A DNA stretch of 64,000 nt from Paramecium pentaurelia (lineage: Eukaryota > Ciliophora > Oligohymenophorea > Peniculida > Parameciidae): the NCBI GenBank assembly GCA_905183005.1, contig CAJJDO010000023.1:143566-207565 (forward strand), written 5' to 3'. The position numbers and the translations under genes were made by a program. Positions 25,308 through 36,801 of the stretch are shown here, piece by piece. The notes under the pieces are model-generated. The model ran no database searches. It was not told where the DNA came from and saw nothing but the letters and a program-made list of their open reading frames with translations. How positions within the stretch are numbered: the first letter of the stretch is position 1; the number at the start of each line of letters is the position of its first letter.

Positions 25308-26565
25308 ATGATTCATTCCTTAAAACCAAAAAAGAGATGCTAATAGATTTGTAATGAACATTAGTTCATTCTGATACCAAAATCTAAATCTAATGAATGT
25401 TGGATTAAGTCATAGATAACTCTTGATTATTGTCCTGTTTATAATGAGTATAATGTATTACATTACAAAAGATTCACTGGATAGTTTGAAAACATAGTTC
25501 CTATTCAGAATTTTGATAGATAACCTGGACTCCCTACATTCATCCTAGAATAAGATAGAACTTAATATTAATTCAATCTAGAGAGATATTAATAAGAACA
25601 TCAATTGAAAATTGAAGAATAGAGAATCAAGAAGACTAAAATGGTATTTAATTATTGTATTATATTTAAGTTTGTTCCAAAGCCTGGTAAAAAACATAGG
25701 TATTGTGGTGTGTGCAAAAAAAATTATGAAGAATATTTGGATGTATGTTAAATTTTTATTGTAGTTTAGCATATCCAATCTTAGGAGCATATAAATACTT
25801 TTAATACTTATAGAAGTGTAAATCTGATAAGAACTTTAATTCAAGGATTTTAGAATGTTATTAATCATGAATTCTCAGATTAAAAATAATCCAGCATATT
25901 ATTTTGTGATTCAAATACTAAAATTCCTATGAATAAAGAAAATTTTGTAGCTTATTTTGATCAAGAAAGAATTGGAGTTCGATTTCAAAAATAATAGATT
26001 AAGGACATTCCTATGCTTGAATATAAAATTCCAAGTTCTAAGAGAGGAAGACCTACAAAACCTAAATAGAAGAAGGAAACCATTAAGAAAGCCAAAGTAT
26101 AAGAAGATATTCCAATTATCCCACATTATTAACCGAATACGTATTTAGACTTTTATTATCTACAATAATAATATTTGTAAGCATAATAATAGATTTAAAA
26201 TCAATAATAACAATATTTATGCTATCAATAGCCACAACAATAGTATTTTAGAGACTGTATAAATTATTTTTAAATTTTTAGAGATGCAATATTTTAATTA
26301 AAATGCTTAATTAGATTTATAGTTTTATTAAAGTTTGATGTAATAATAATAGCATTTTTTATAATTAAAAGAAATAGAAGAGCGAAGAGAATACTCGGAT
26401 AGATCTTCATTATGGTAAAAATTGATATAATTAACAAATTACCAATAACCAACTCAAAATGAAATAGTTTAACTTTTGCATAGCATTATTGAGTAATACG
26501 AATGCAATCCTCGTAACAATCAAAATCTAAATCATAATAATAATAATGATTAGCAATTTTAATGA
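25308..26565 (+). CDS. DBF4-type zinc-finger protein (DDK regulatory subunit candidate)
   Basis: About 392 aa with introns at 25644-25670, 25743-25769 and 26257-26281. The key feature is PKPGKKHRYCGVCKKNYEEY then LDHIQSQEHINTF, which matches the DBF4 zinc finger (P-x-GYCE-x-C-x2-[KR]Y-x(5-8)-H-x2-S-x2-H) with C-x2-C...H-x5-H. An upstream segment rich in conserved-looking residues (YCPVYNEYNVLHYKRFTG, PIQNFDRQPGLPTF) could correspond to motif M. The C-terminal half is basic then Gln-rich. DBF4 activates CDC7 kinase to phosphorylate MCM2-7 and fire origins. N-terminal BRCT-like motif N was not seen, so it may be a divergent DBF4/DRF1 or another protein with this finger. Tail-to-head with PSF2. 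Confidence 0.7.
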
Positions 26566-26990
26566 TTTTAATTGTTTTGTATTTCATTTCATTTAATTTA
26601 ATTTCAAAATATAATTAGAAAGAAAGTCTCATATATATTTTTATTAATAATAATTATTTAATATAATATAATATAATATATATATATTCATTTAATTAAT
26701 TTTAATAATAAAATATTTAATTTTCTGTTTAATTTATATTTGAATATATCTGACTTTATTTTATGAATCACAATGCAAATTTTTATTTAATATTTCAATT
26801 TTAATATTTACAACTATTAAATATATAATTACATAAATAATTACTTATTAAAATAAATGAATTATTTATATGAAAAAGACAATATATTTATATTAATACT
26901 TAATTTAAAGAATTTTATTAAGAAAATAATAATATTCAAAAAATAGATTATTTCAATTTGAAATAAAAGAATAAATAAATCGAGTATGAG
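26566..26990. other. intergenic region between converging genes
   Basis: 425 bp of AT-rich sequence between the DBF4-type stop and the CK1 kinase stop. It contains short AT dinucleotide runs near 26,660-26,690 but no coding frame or RNA gene that I can see. Confidence 0.5.
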
Positions 26991-28811
26991 TCAATATTTA
27001 GCTAGGTTTTATTTTAATTTTGGAGCATTTAAAGTATAGTTTATTAACTTGTTTTCTATACTTGCATCTTCTAATTATGTCATTCCTTACAAATCAGTTT
27101 AATTATCAGATTATTTATAATGATTTTGGATTTCTTTTACTTTTAATGGTTTACTACTTTTATGAACTTAATTTCGTTAACTCTTGATTAATAAATATTT
27201 TACTTAGATTTTTTATCTTTTTATAATCTTTCTTCTAACTCCTCTAAATCTTAAAAATCTTCTTATTATAGTTGCATTACCTAACTATTATTATGAAAAG
27301 ATTGCTGTTATTGAGTAATAAATTACTATTATAAATGAGAAGACATATGTCTTTCATGAAATGATTTAGAAGATTGTTATTAAATTAAAGATCCTTTAGA
27401 ATCCTAATGTAAATTAATAATTCCTCTTTCTTATAATTTACTTAATAATTTTGAAGATCCAATTCTAATATTATTTTGAGAAAACTATGAATTTTAATAA
27501 TTTAAAAGAATTGAAGATTATTAACTATTAATCTATGAAGAAGATAGACTATTTCCACTGTTATTACTCTTATTGACACATTATTCTGATTAATGTCTAC
27601 TTCTATTTCTATTATTATTAATAGCTTTTTATAAATTATTAATATCAGATCTATTTTAAATTTATAAAGATGTACCTTTATGATTCAACATTTTTAATTT
27701 TATCATCTTATCTATATGATCTAGCTGGTTATCTTGTGTCTTATTATGTCTATTCTCCTGAGACTTTAGTTGTACCTTAAGAATATTCAGTCCAGTCAAG
27801 TCTTTTATCATGTTTGAATCCATTAGTTATAGATAATTACTCAAATAAGGAATGTAAATATCTATAATCAGGAGTAGATTTATATTGTAATTATTTAACA
27901 TATTGGAAATATCTAAATAAGAAAGATATATACTAATAAAATTCTTAAGGACAATCTTTACACAATTCTTCTATTTATGTTTATTATTTTATTTAACCAA
28001 CCATTTTAGTTTTATCTTTTTCTGCTACATTATGATATGTTTACCAAGGTAGAGTTCCTTTATACATATATATAATCATATATCCAATAGATTCTAAATC
28101 ATCTTTTCTACTTAATTCAAAACCTCTATGTGCTCCAATACTTGCATATCTAGTTGTACCAACAAATGATTTATTATCTTTAAATGGTCTAATATTTATA
28201 ACTATTATGTAATATAATTTACACATGTGTTCCATCAGGTTCTCTATAAAATTTAGCAATTCCAAAATCAGCTAAAAAAATTTAATTTGATTCTTAATCT
28301 TTACCAGTCATAACATTTTCTGGTTTCATATCTCTATGAATTATTCCTCTATCAATTTATATGAATTTATAAGTACTTCCTATGTACACCTTCAATTATT
28401 TATATAATTTGTAGTGATATATTAACAACGCATTTTAATGAAAACCTTTTTAATGCCTTTAAATGGTATGATAAATCTCTGCCTAACAATTACATCACCA
28501 AACAATTATGATTATGTTCATTTCCTGCCCATATAATTTTAGGAATCCCTAATTTAACAAATTTCTAACCTGGAAGCTTTTTTAATTCATCTAACATTTA
28601 TATTTCTCTTTCTAAACTCATTGAATTAATGTCTTCCTTCTCTACTTTCATTGCCACATATTCTTTTGTCTATAGATCTTAACATAAGAATACAACACCA
28701 AATGAACCTTTCAATATTAAAGCAATATCATATAGTACCTGCACTAATCTTATGCTTTATATAGAATCTATTTTTATAAAGTCTTTCATTTTATTTTTCT
28801 TCAAAATTCAT
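26991..28811 (-). CDS. Casein kinase 1 family Ser/Thr protein kinase
   Basis: Starts MNFEEKQNERLYKNRFY at 28811. After a 31-nt intron at 28708-28738 the glycine loop reads ISAGSFGVVF. The catalytic loop is HRDMKPEN (about 28,330, just after a 28-nt intron), DFG is present, and GTTRYASIGAHRGFELSRKD then DLESIGYM is the CK1 activation-segment signature. The kinase lobe is followed by a long Gln/Asn/Ser-rich C-terminal tail (about 250 aa) of low complexity ending NAPKLKQNLAKY. CK1 enzymes phosphorylate primed or acidic sites and act in many pathways; ciliates carry large CK1 families and no specific role can be assigned. A more 3' standard-code fragment (28041-28265) is just part of this kinase. 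Confidence 0.88.
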
Positions 28812-29194
28812 TAAATTATTAGATAAATTAATTAATACATAATAGTTTAATTTCCTTATTATTTAGACAATTAATTTAATCAGTAATTTTGTAAGAACTT
28901 CAATTCTTTATTCCTAATGATATATTAAATATAAATCAAAATTTTTACAAAAATATATATAATTCAAAATTTATAAAAATGTTGATATAAGTATGATATA
29001 ATTAATAAATGATATAGTGTATTATTTTCATAATATAAGATTTAATACTTAAAGTAATATTTTATACTCTTATCTTAAATTGAATTTCTAAATTATTCTT
29101 TAATTTGTATTAAATAGTAATTTATAATAATTTATAAGGATAATATAATTATATTTTTAAATTGAGGATCATATATTAAATATTTATCTGTTAA
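28812..29194. other. intergenic region
   Basis: 383 bp, AT-rich. It follows the PDE stop and precedes (on the minus strand) the CK1 start, so it carries the kinase promoter. Nothing else is visible. Confidence 0.5.
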
Positions 29195-31167
29195 TCATTA
29201 AGTTTATATGGAGGCCAATTATTGTTTATAGTATCCAACAAGTTCTTGCCATTTAGCCTTATTCTTATCTAAATTTTCGAAATATGGCTCAAAAGCTGGA
29301 AGAAAACCTTAAATACAAGAAAATGTTGGTTTGACCACATAATCAATAAAGCTATTATGATTACTTTAAATACCCTAATTAAGCTTCTGCCATATTAGTT
29401 GTATATCTATTACATAGATAAGAAATAGGTAGACCAAGTTCTCTTTCTTTATCTCCTTATTACCAAAATTCTGTTAGAACTCTTTCTGTCCATTATTTAT
29501 AGATTTCAAAATTTTTTGTTGGATTTGATACATCTGAAGAATGAACAACCAAATCCATCAATCTTTATTTATCTTTCCCATATGGTTCAAAATCGGCTAA
29601 AATTAAAAAACATAAATTACGTGCTGCTACTCTACTATTTGTAATGGCTAATTCAGAAGCATGATGAGCCATATCAGTGGATAAAACCATCGAGATAATA
29701 GATTCTCTTATTCTTCTATATTTTTGAAATGGTAGATTTTCAAAAATATTAGCTTTTTAATTTGTCCAAGCAATTTTGAAACATTAAGATGGATGAAACA
29801 TTTCTAGAACACTTTAATCATTATAAGTTAATGCTAATTCATTTTTACTATTAATAAGAAAAGCATTTGTTAAACCAGGGTGTCCATAATCATGTATAGC
29901 ACCTGCAATTAAAACACAAGCAATATCTTATTCATCTAATTAACCAATTTCAATAAATTTGCATCTATTTAATAAAAAATTGCATGTTTATGCCACATCT
30001 TAAGCATGTACTCTATTATGATATGGATTATCTTAATATCCTTTAGTCACTTCTTCAAAATAACTTCTAACAACTTTAGGTTTAACCAAAAAAACATCAT
30101 AAAGATTATAATTTTCAAATAGAAATAGCATTAAATAAATTAATCCTTCACCTCCACTTAATTTATCACATTCAAATGGATCAATATATAAATCATCATG
30201 TTATTTATCTAAAAGTTCTAAAACCTAATGAAATATTATTATTATTTAAATACTCTTTTTGGTATATTCAATTTTTAGAAGTTAGCCAATACTTTTTTCT
30301 ATTATTACTATTAATCTCCTGTTACTATTTTTCTTACACTAGATTTACCTTATTAACTTTAATTTAACCAACCCATAGCCTATAATTACTATAACATTTA
30401 CTTCAGCATTATCTTCATCCAATTTTCCCATTTAATACAATTAGTTATTACCTATTTTGTCAATGCAATAATCAATATCCAATTTCATACTTTCTAGTTC
30501 TATGACTTCTTTTAATTCTGATAAAAATCGAACAATCTTTTCAGCTGGTGTAGATATAGTAGATATTGTTGATAGTCTTCTAAATGTTTATGCTTTTCTT
30601 ATGAGTAAAAATATTCTTAAGAATCTAAAAACTGCTTAGATTACTTTGACAACATTTGATGTTTTCTAATCTGCCAATTCAAATATTACAAAAAAGAGAG
30701 ATAATAATATAATTAGAGTATCTAATATCAACCATTTATCTTTGTAATATTTCTATATTATTTTTAATTCTTACCATTACACCCCATGCATATAAACCAA
30801 CTGCTATTTCTAAAATGAAAACTATAAGGATTCCTAATTCAATCCAACTCAATATTATTGACACATTGTTGAATTATGTCTCATCCATCAATTCTTCTAA
30901 AGCTACAATAACAAATATTAAAATCGCATATATTCCAACTAATGCAATAATGCTAATTGTAATTGATTTAGAATTAATTAAATCCTAAATCTTTTGTTCC
31001 TACTCAGTATACAATCTAACTGTAATAAATTATAATAACCTCATATTGAGCTTTTTTCTTGGAATTTCAAGTAATTTATCGCTTCTTTTGGAAGATTCTC
31101 CTCTCATTGTTTATTTATCTGGATTTTCAAGACTTCTTAATTGAGAATCAGATCTTGATGCCAACAT
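29195..31167 (-). CDS. Voltage-sensor-like membrane domain fused to class I cyclic-nucleotide phosphodiesterase
   Basis: About 625 aa after 22-29-nt introns (e.g. 30753-30774). Residues 68-90, 101-125, 138-157 and 168-190 form four membrane segments with ion-channel voltage-sensor features. S2 has acidic residues (IELGILIVFILEIAVGLYAW), followed by Y-x4-W and the S3 Asp in KWLILDTLIILLS. S4 is arginine-rich (AVFRFLRIFLLIRKAQTFRR). A helical linker leads to a PDEase I domain (about 330-615) with the metal-binding signature: NPYHNRVHAQDVAQ, AGAIHDYGHPGLTN (HD), and the substrate-pocket Gln region EAQLGFIDYVVKP. Catalytic residues look intact, so it should hydrolyse cAMP and/or cGMP at a membrane; voltage control is inference. 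No pore domain follows S4. It is divergent from ERO1 across 355 bp. Confidence 0.85.
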
Positions 31168-31522
31168 ATTAAAATGTAATTATTAATAAGAAATCAAAAA
31201 TTATGAACTATAATTATGTGTAGTCATAGTAATTAATCTACTAAATGTAATATGAGTCTAACTTTTATACAATTCAATTCTATTTTATATAAAGTTTGAA
31301 TATCTTTTTAGTTTATTATTCTTCTCAAATACAACAAATATCTAAATTGTTGATTATAATATAAACTAATATTATATAAAAATAATATTATTTGGATAAC
31401 ATAATAAATATATCAAATAAGAGTTTATGAATTATTCTAGATTCATAAATTTATAATACGTGTATATAGTTTTAGATTTAAACTAAAATTAATTTAATAT
31501 TATATTATATAATTACTTTATA
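31168..31522. other. intergenic region, divergent promoters of the PDE and ERO1 genes
   Basis: 355 bp between two divergent starts. AT-rich with no distinct motif; it must contain both promoters. Confidence 0.5.
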
Positions 31523-33079
31523 ATGTAAACAGGAAAAGATGAGATAGTAGACGAACTTACCTAATTCAAAATAGAAAGAGCTAAAAGAAGAGAAAGAAAA
31601 GAATGGGAATTAAAAATTATGGGAAAATGCATTACTTGGTTAATATATTTATATGTAGCAGGAATAATAATAACAGGATTGAATTACATATTAGTAATTA
31701 AAGTTATCGATCTATTAGTTAGAAAAAAGTTATAAATATGAAGGAATAGTTGAAGACAGTTGTTAAGACTTTAAAACACTTAAATCAGTTAATGAATAAA
31801 TATTCCCTCTATTAGATGAATTGACTGTAAAAATAAGAATAGAAATTATAGTACAAAAAATATTTTAAGATCTTCAGAGTTAACCTAGAAAATGATTGTC
31901 CATTCTCTATTGGAGAATATATATGTACAAGTAAAAAATGTGTAATTTGTACTTGTAATACATCTGAAGTATTAAGGTTAATATATTCTAGATTCCATCT
32001 AATTGGTTATCTCCAGCATCATCTCCTATTAATTAACCAAAAGATGATTTTGCATTCTGGGATTCAGAAAGATATCTATGTATTTTAATATAATGACTCA
32101 TAGCTCCATCTGAATGGATATGGCATGTAGAAGATATTGAAAATGACAAAGGAGTTTATGTAGATTTGAAATTAAATCCAGAAGCTTTTACAGGATATTA
32201 AGGACAACATATTTGGGATGTTATATACAGAGAAAATTGTTATTAAGGTTCATTGAATGATATGTGTAAGGAGAAAAGAGCATTAAATAAATTAGTTTAG
32301 GGATTGCATACTTCAATTTCAACTTAATTAAGTGAGTTTTATGTTGATTTATCAACAAATAAAACTTATCCAAATTATCCATTATATTTTGAAAGAGTAG
32401 GTAATCATCCTGAAAGAATTCGAAATTTATTTTTTTTATATTCAGTTCTTTTAAGAGCAGTTATTTTAGCATCTCCAGGAATTTAAAAACATGATATTAA
32501 TTCAATGTCTTTTGAAGAAGATACTAGATCTAAATATTTATTAAATAATATCTTATCATTAGGAAATAATTAATGTTCTAAACCTTTTGATGAATAATAA
32601 TTTTTCAATTAAATAACATTTGTAATTAAATTAAATATAATTAGGATTAAAAGAAAGATTATTAAAGATATATTCACAATATAAGTAGAATTATGGATTG
32701 TGTGGAATGTTAAAAATGTAGAGTATTTGGAAAGATGTAAACATATGGATTAGGAACAGCATTAAAAATTCTATTTTCTGAATCTCCTAGTGAATTCTCA
32801 GGAAAGTTAAAAAGAAATGAATTAGTTGCATTAATCAATACATTTGGAAAAGTTTCAAGTTCTGTTCACTCGATAGATCTAATGTTTGAGAGAAGAACTA
32901 TATATCATTACAATCTTATTTTAAGTATTGTAATTGTTGGTGGAGTTTTCATAATTTTTATGGTAGCAATTAGAAAAATATACTAACAAATGGACAAAAA
33001 AATACAAAATATGTTTAGAGGAATGCCCTCTGATAACCCTTAATAAACTAATAGAAATACCAAGAGTAAAAGAGATTGA
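31523..33079 (+). CDS. ERO1: ERO1 ER thiol oxidase, membrane-anchored
   Basis: About 478 aa after five introns of 23-25 nt. ERO1 is the FAD enzyme that re-oxidises protein disulfide isomerase in the ER lumen. The shuttle pair is present as C-x4-C (CTSKKC) after FRVNLENDCPFS. FAD-binding and active-site regions include IWHVEDIENDKGVYVDL, YRENCYQGS, LHTSISTQLSEFY, NHPERIRNLFF and the C-x2-C-x2-C motif CVECQKCRVFGKMQTYGLGT. A hydrophobic segment near residue 45 (CITWLIYLYVAGIIITGL) looks like a signal anchor, and a second (LILSIVIVGGVFIIFMVAI) lies close to the C-terminus with a basic tail. Two anchors are unusual, since yeast and animal ERO1 are peripheral luminal proteins. Confidence 0.93.
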
Positions 33080-33132
33080 ATTAAAACATAGATAAACATA
33101 TATATATATTGTACCATTTTTATATATCAATA

Positions 33133-33598
33133 TCATTGTTATTGTTATGCTGTTTCAGTTCCTTCTTCTGCTCTTCTTGGTCCTCTATTACCACCTCTTC
33201 CAAAGGGCTTATTTCCTCTTGGACCTCTTCTTTATTCAGGAACATCATCTTCAAATTTTTTATCAGCTTTCTTGAAAGTGGCTGGAATAACATCTTCGAC
33301 AATGCCTTTACTATAGATGATTTTCATATACCCAATTTGTCTCTTACATATTTTACACCTTCTGCTTTAAGGTAATAATAGTAGTATTGCCATGAGAATA
33401 CTAAATCAACAAGCTTTTTGTCTCTCAAACTTCTCAATAACATCCAAACTTCTAAGTTTTTTACTCCTGTTTCACTATGAACTGGAAGTGCCATGTCCTT
33501 GAATTCTTATTAAAATATACCTTCTTTATAACAATAACACCTTCCATTAACAAATATTCATAAACTTTTCTTCTGTCTTATCTCTTTACTTGAACCAT
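33133..33598 (-). CDS. RPS10: 40S ribosomal protein eS10
   Basis: 138 aa after introns of 23 and 26 nt. It starts MVQVKRQDRRKVYEYLLMEG and continues VKNLEVWMLLRSL, FSWQYYYYYLKAEGVKYVRD and VEDVIPATFKK, all characteristic of eS10, whose winged-helix domain sits at the mRNA entry region of the 40S beak. The C-terminal tail carries the expected R/G-rich segment (RRGPRGNKPFGRGGNRGPRR) before TGA at 33135-33133. It is convergent with ERO1 (53 bp between stops) and divergent from fumarase (59 bp between starts), one of the tightest promoters here. Nothing odd. Confidence 0.93.
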
Positions 33599-33657
33599 GT
33601 AAAATAATGGATTTGATTTATTTTAAATTTTAAAATAAAATAAACAAATACACAATA

Positions 33658-35216
<1,559 letters not shown>

Positions 35217-35297
35217 TATAAATTAGAAATTAAATATATATAATAATAATAATATTTGAGACTATTGAGTAATTATATAATTAATAAAATAATTTAC

Positions 35298-36747
35298 ATG
35301 GATAGAAATAGTAGTAGTAGTAGTGAGAATAGGAAGATCAAAAAAAGAAAGAGAAGTCGATCATAAAAGAAAGAAAAAAAAAAATATAAAAGTAAGAAAT
35401 CTAAAGAAAGAAAGTCAAAAGAAAAGAAAAAGTAATAGAAAAAATAGGGTGAGAAAATTCCATAGAAGTAATTGATAAAAGAAAAAGATGTAAAAATTGA
35501 AGTACAACAAAAAGTTTTAGAGAATGAAACAAAGGAAGTAAAAATTTAACATAGATTTTAGTAACGGAATACAAGACTAAAATAAGAGAGAAGAAAAAGA
35601 TCTAGATCTAATTCAGCTGTTAAACATTATTAAAAATAAATCTTAGCTAACAATCCTGTTACTAAATCTAGTAATATGAATTTAAAAATTAATATAGATA
35701 TGCTAGGTTATGACAAATAAGATCGTTTTTGGGATGGATTCACTTGGGTACCTAAAACAAATTTACATGATAAAGTTAGGGATGATAAGGATAAGGTAAT
35801 GTCATTGACTAGTAGAATGAGAAGAATTTAACTTTGTAATATTCCTACAGGTTTAACTAATCGAGATCTTTATGCTGAATTAAGTAGATTTATTAATAGA
35901 AATTACTTAAATGATGTTGGAAATGCTAAACCAATTTTATATTGTCATTTGAATGAGAAAGATAGAACATGTACAATTGAATTATCATCTGTTGAAGAGG
36001 CTAACAGAATGTTAAAATTAGAAGAAATTAAATTATTAGATGAATCTTGTAAGATATTTCGTCTTGGTGATAATTTATATGGTACATATATCTAATATAT
36101 ATTCAGGTCAATCTGTTAATTAATCATAGTTAGTATAGTAAGCACATAATATGGCTTAAGCATAAGCAGCTGCTTATCTTGCATTAAAATCACTTGGTTT
36201 TGCCAGAGGATAGAGAGAAGAAGATGAAATTCTGGCTTAGGCAGGTATCCCATCCAGGATTATAAAGGTTGGAAATTTCTTAAATGTTGCTATGGCAATT
36301 AATTTAAATAAAAATGAATGGAATGAAATGAGAGAAGATTTGCTAGAAGGATTTTCATAATATGGTTAAATTGAAGATGACTTTTTTGTTAAACCATTTT
36401 AAGCTAGTTTAGGAGGTATTTTAAATTAAATATAAATTAAAGCTGAAGCAGGTTCTCTATTTCTTGTGTATTCAACTTTTGAGGATGCACAACGTACTGT
36501 AATATCAATGTATGGTAGAACTTATAATTAGAGGTCTCTAAAGATTATATTCATAAATGAATAGACCTATATAAGAAGTTATATTCCATTAAAATTGAGA
36601 TAATAGCCTGAAACAGAAGAATTGCTAAAAAGAGAATAAGATAAATATGATGATGAAGAATTTGAAGAAGAAGAAGAATATTTAGAAAAAATGGATAATG
36701 GATGTGTTATTGAAAAAAATAATAATAATTAATAATAATAATAATGA
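35298..36747 (+). CDS. U2AF large-subunit-like splicing factor
   Basis: About 474 aa with a 25-nt intron around 36,082-36,106. The N-terminal RS/K-rich region (MDRNSSSSSENRKIKKRKRS) is followed by a tryptophan-containing motif (RFWDGFTWVP) in the position of the U2AF65 segment that binds U2AF35. An RRM resembling U2AF65 RRM1 follows (QLCNIPTGLTNRDLYAEL ... CTIELSSVEEANRML). After an Ala/Gln-rich linker there is a C-terminal UHM-type domain (GSLFLVYSTFEDAQRTVISM, then YGRTYNQRSLKIIF). The second RRM of canonical U2AF65 appears absent. It probably helps define 3' splice sites, here of 20-34-nt introns lacking a long polypyrimidine tract. The C-terminus is acidic and ends in four TAA Gln codons. 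Confidence 0.85.
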
Positions 36748-36801
36748 TTTTGTATAAATTTATTTTTATATATTATGAATAAATTGAATAAATTGTAATT
36801 A

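Noticed and set aside
28041..28265. Separate 74-aa kinase-like gene
   Set aside because: It is one segment of the CK1 kinase, continuous with the catalytic loop through a 28-nt intron.
33109..33375. Plus-strand ORF opposite eS10
   Set aside because: Antisense of eS10 exons; no homology.
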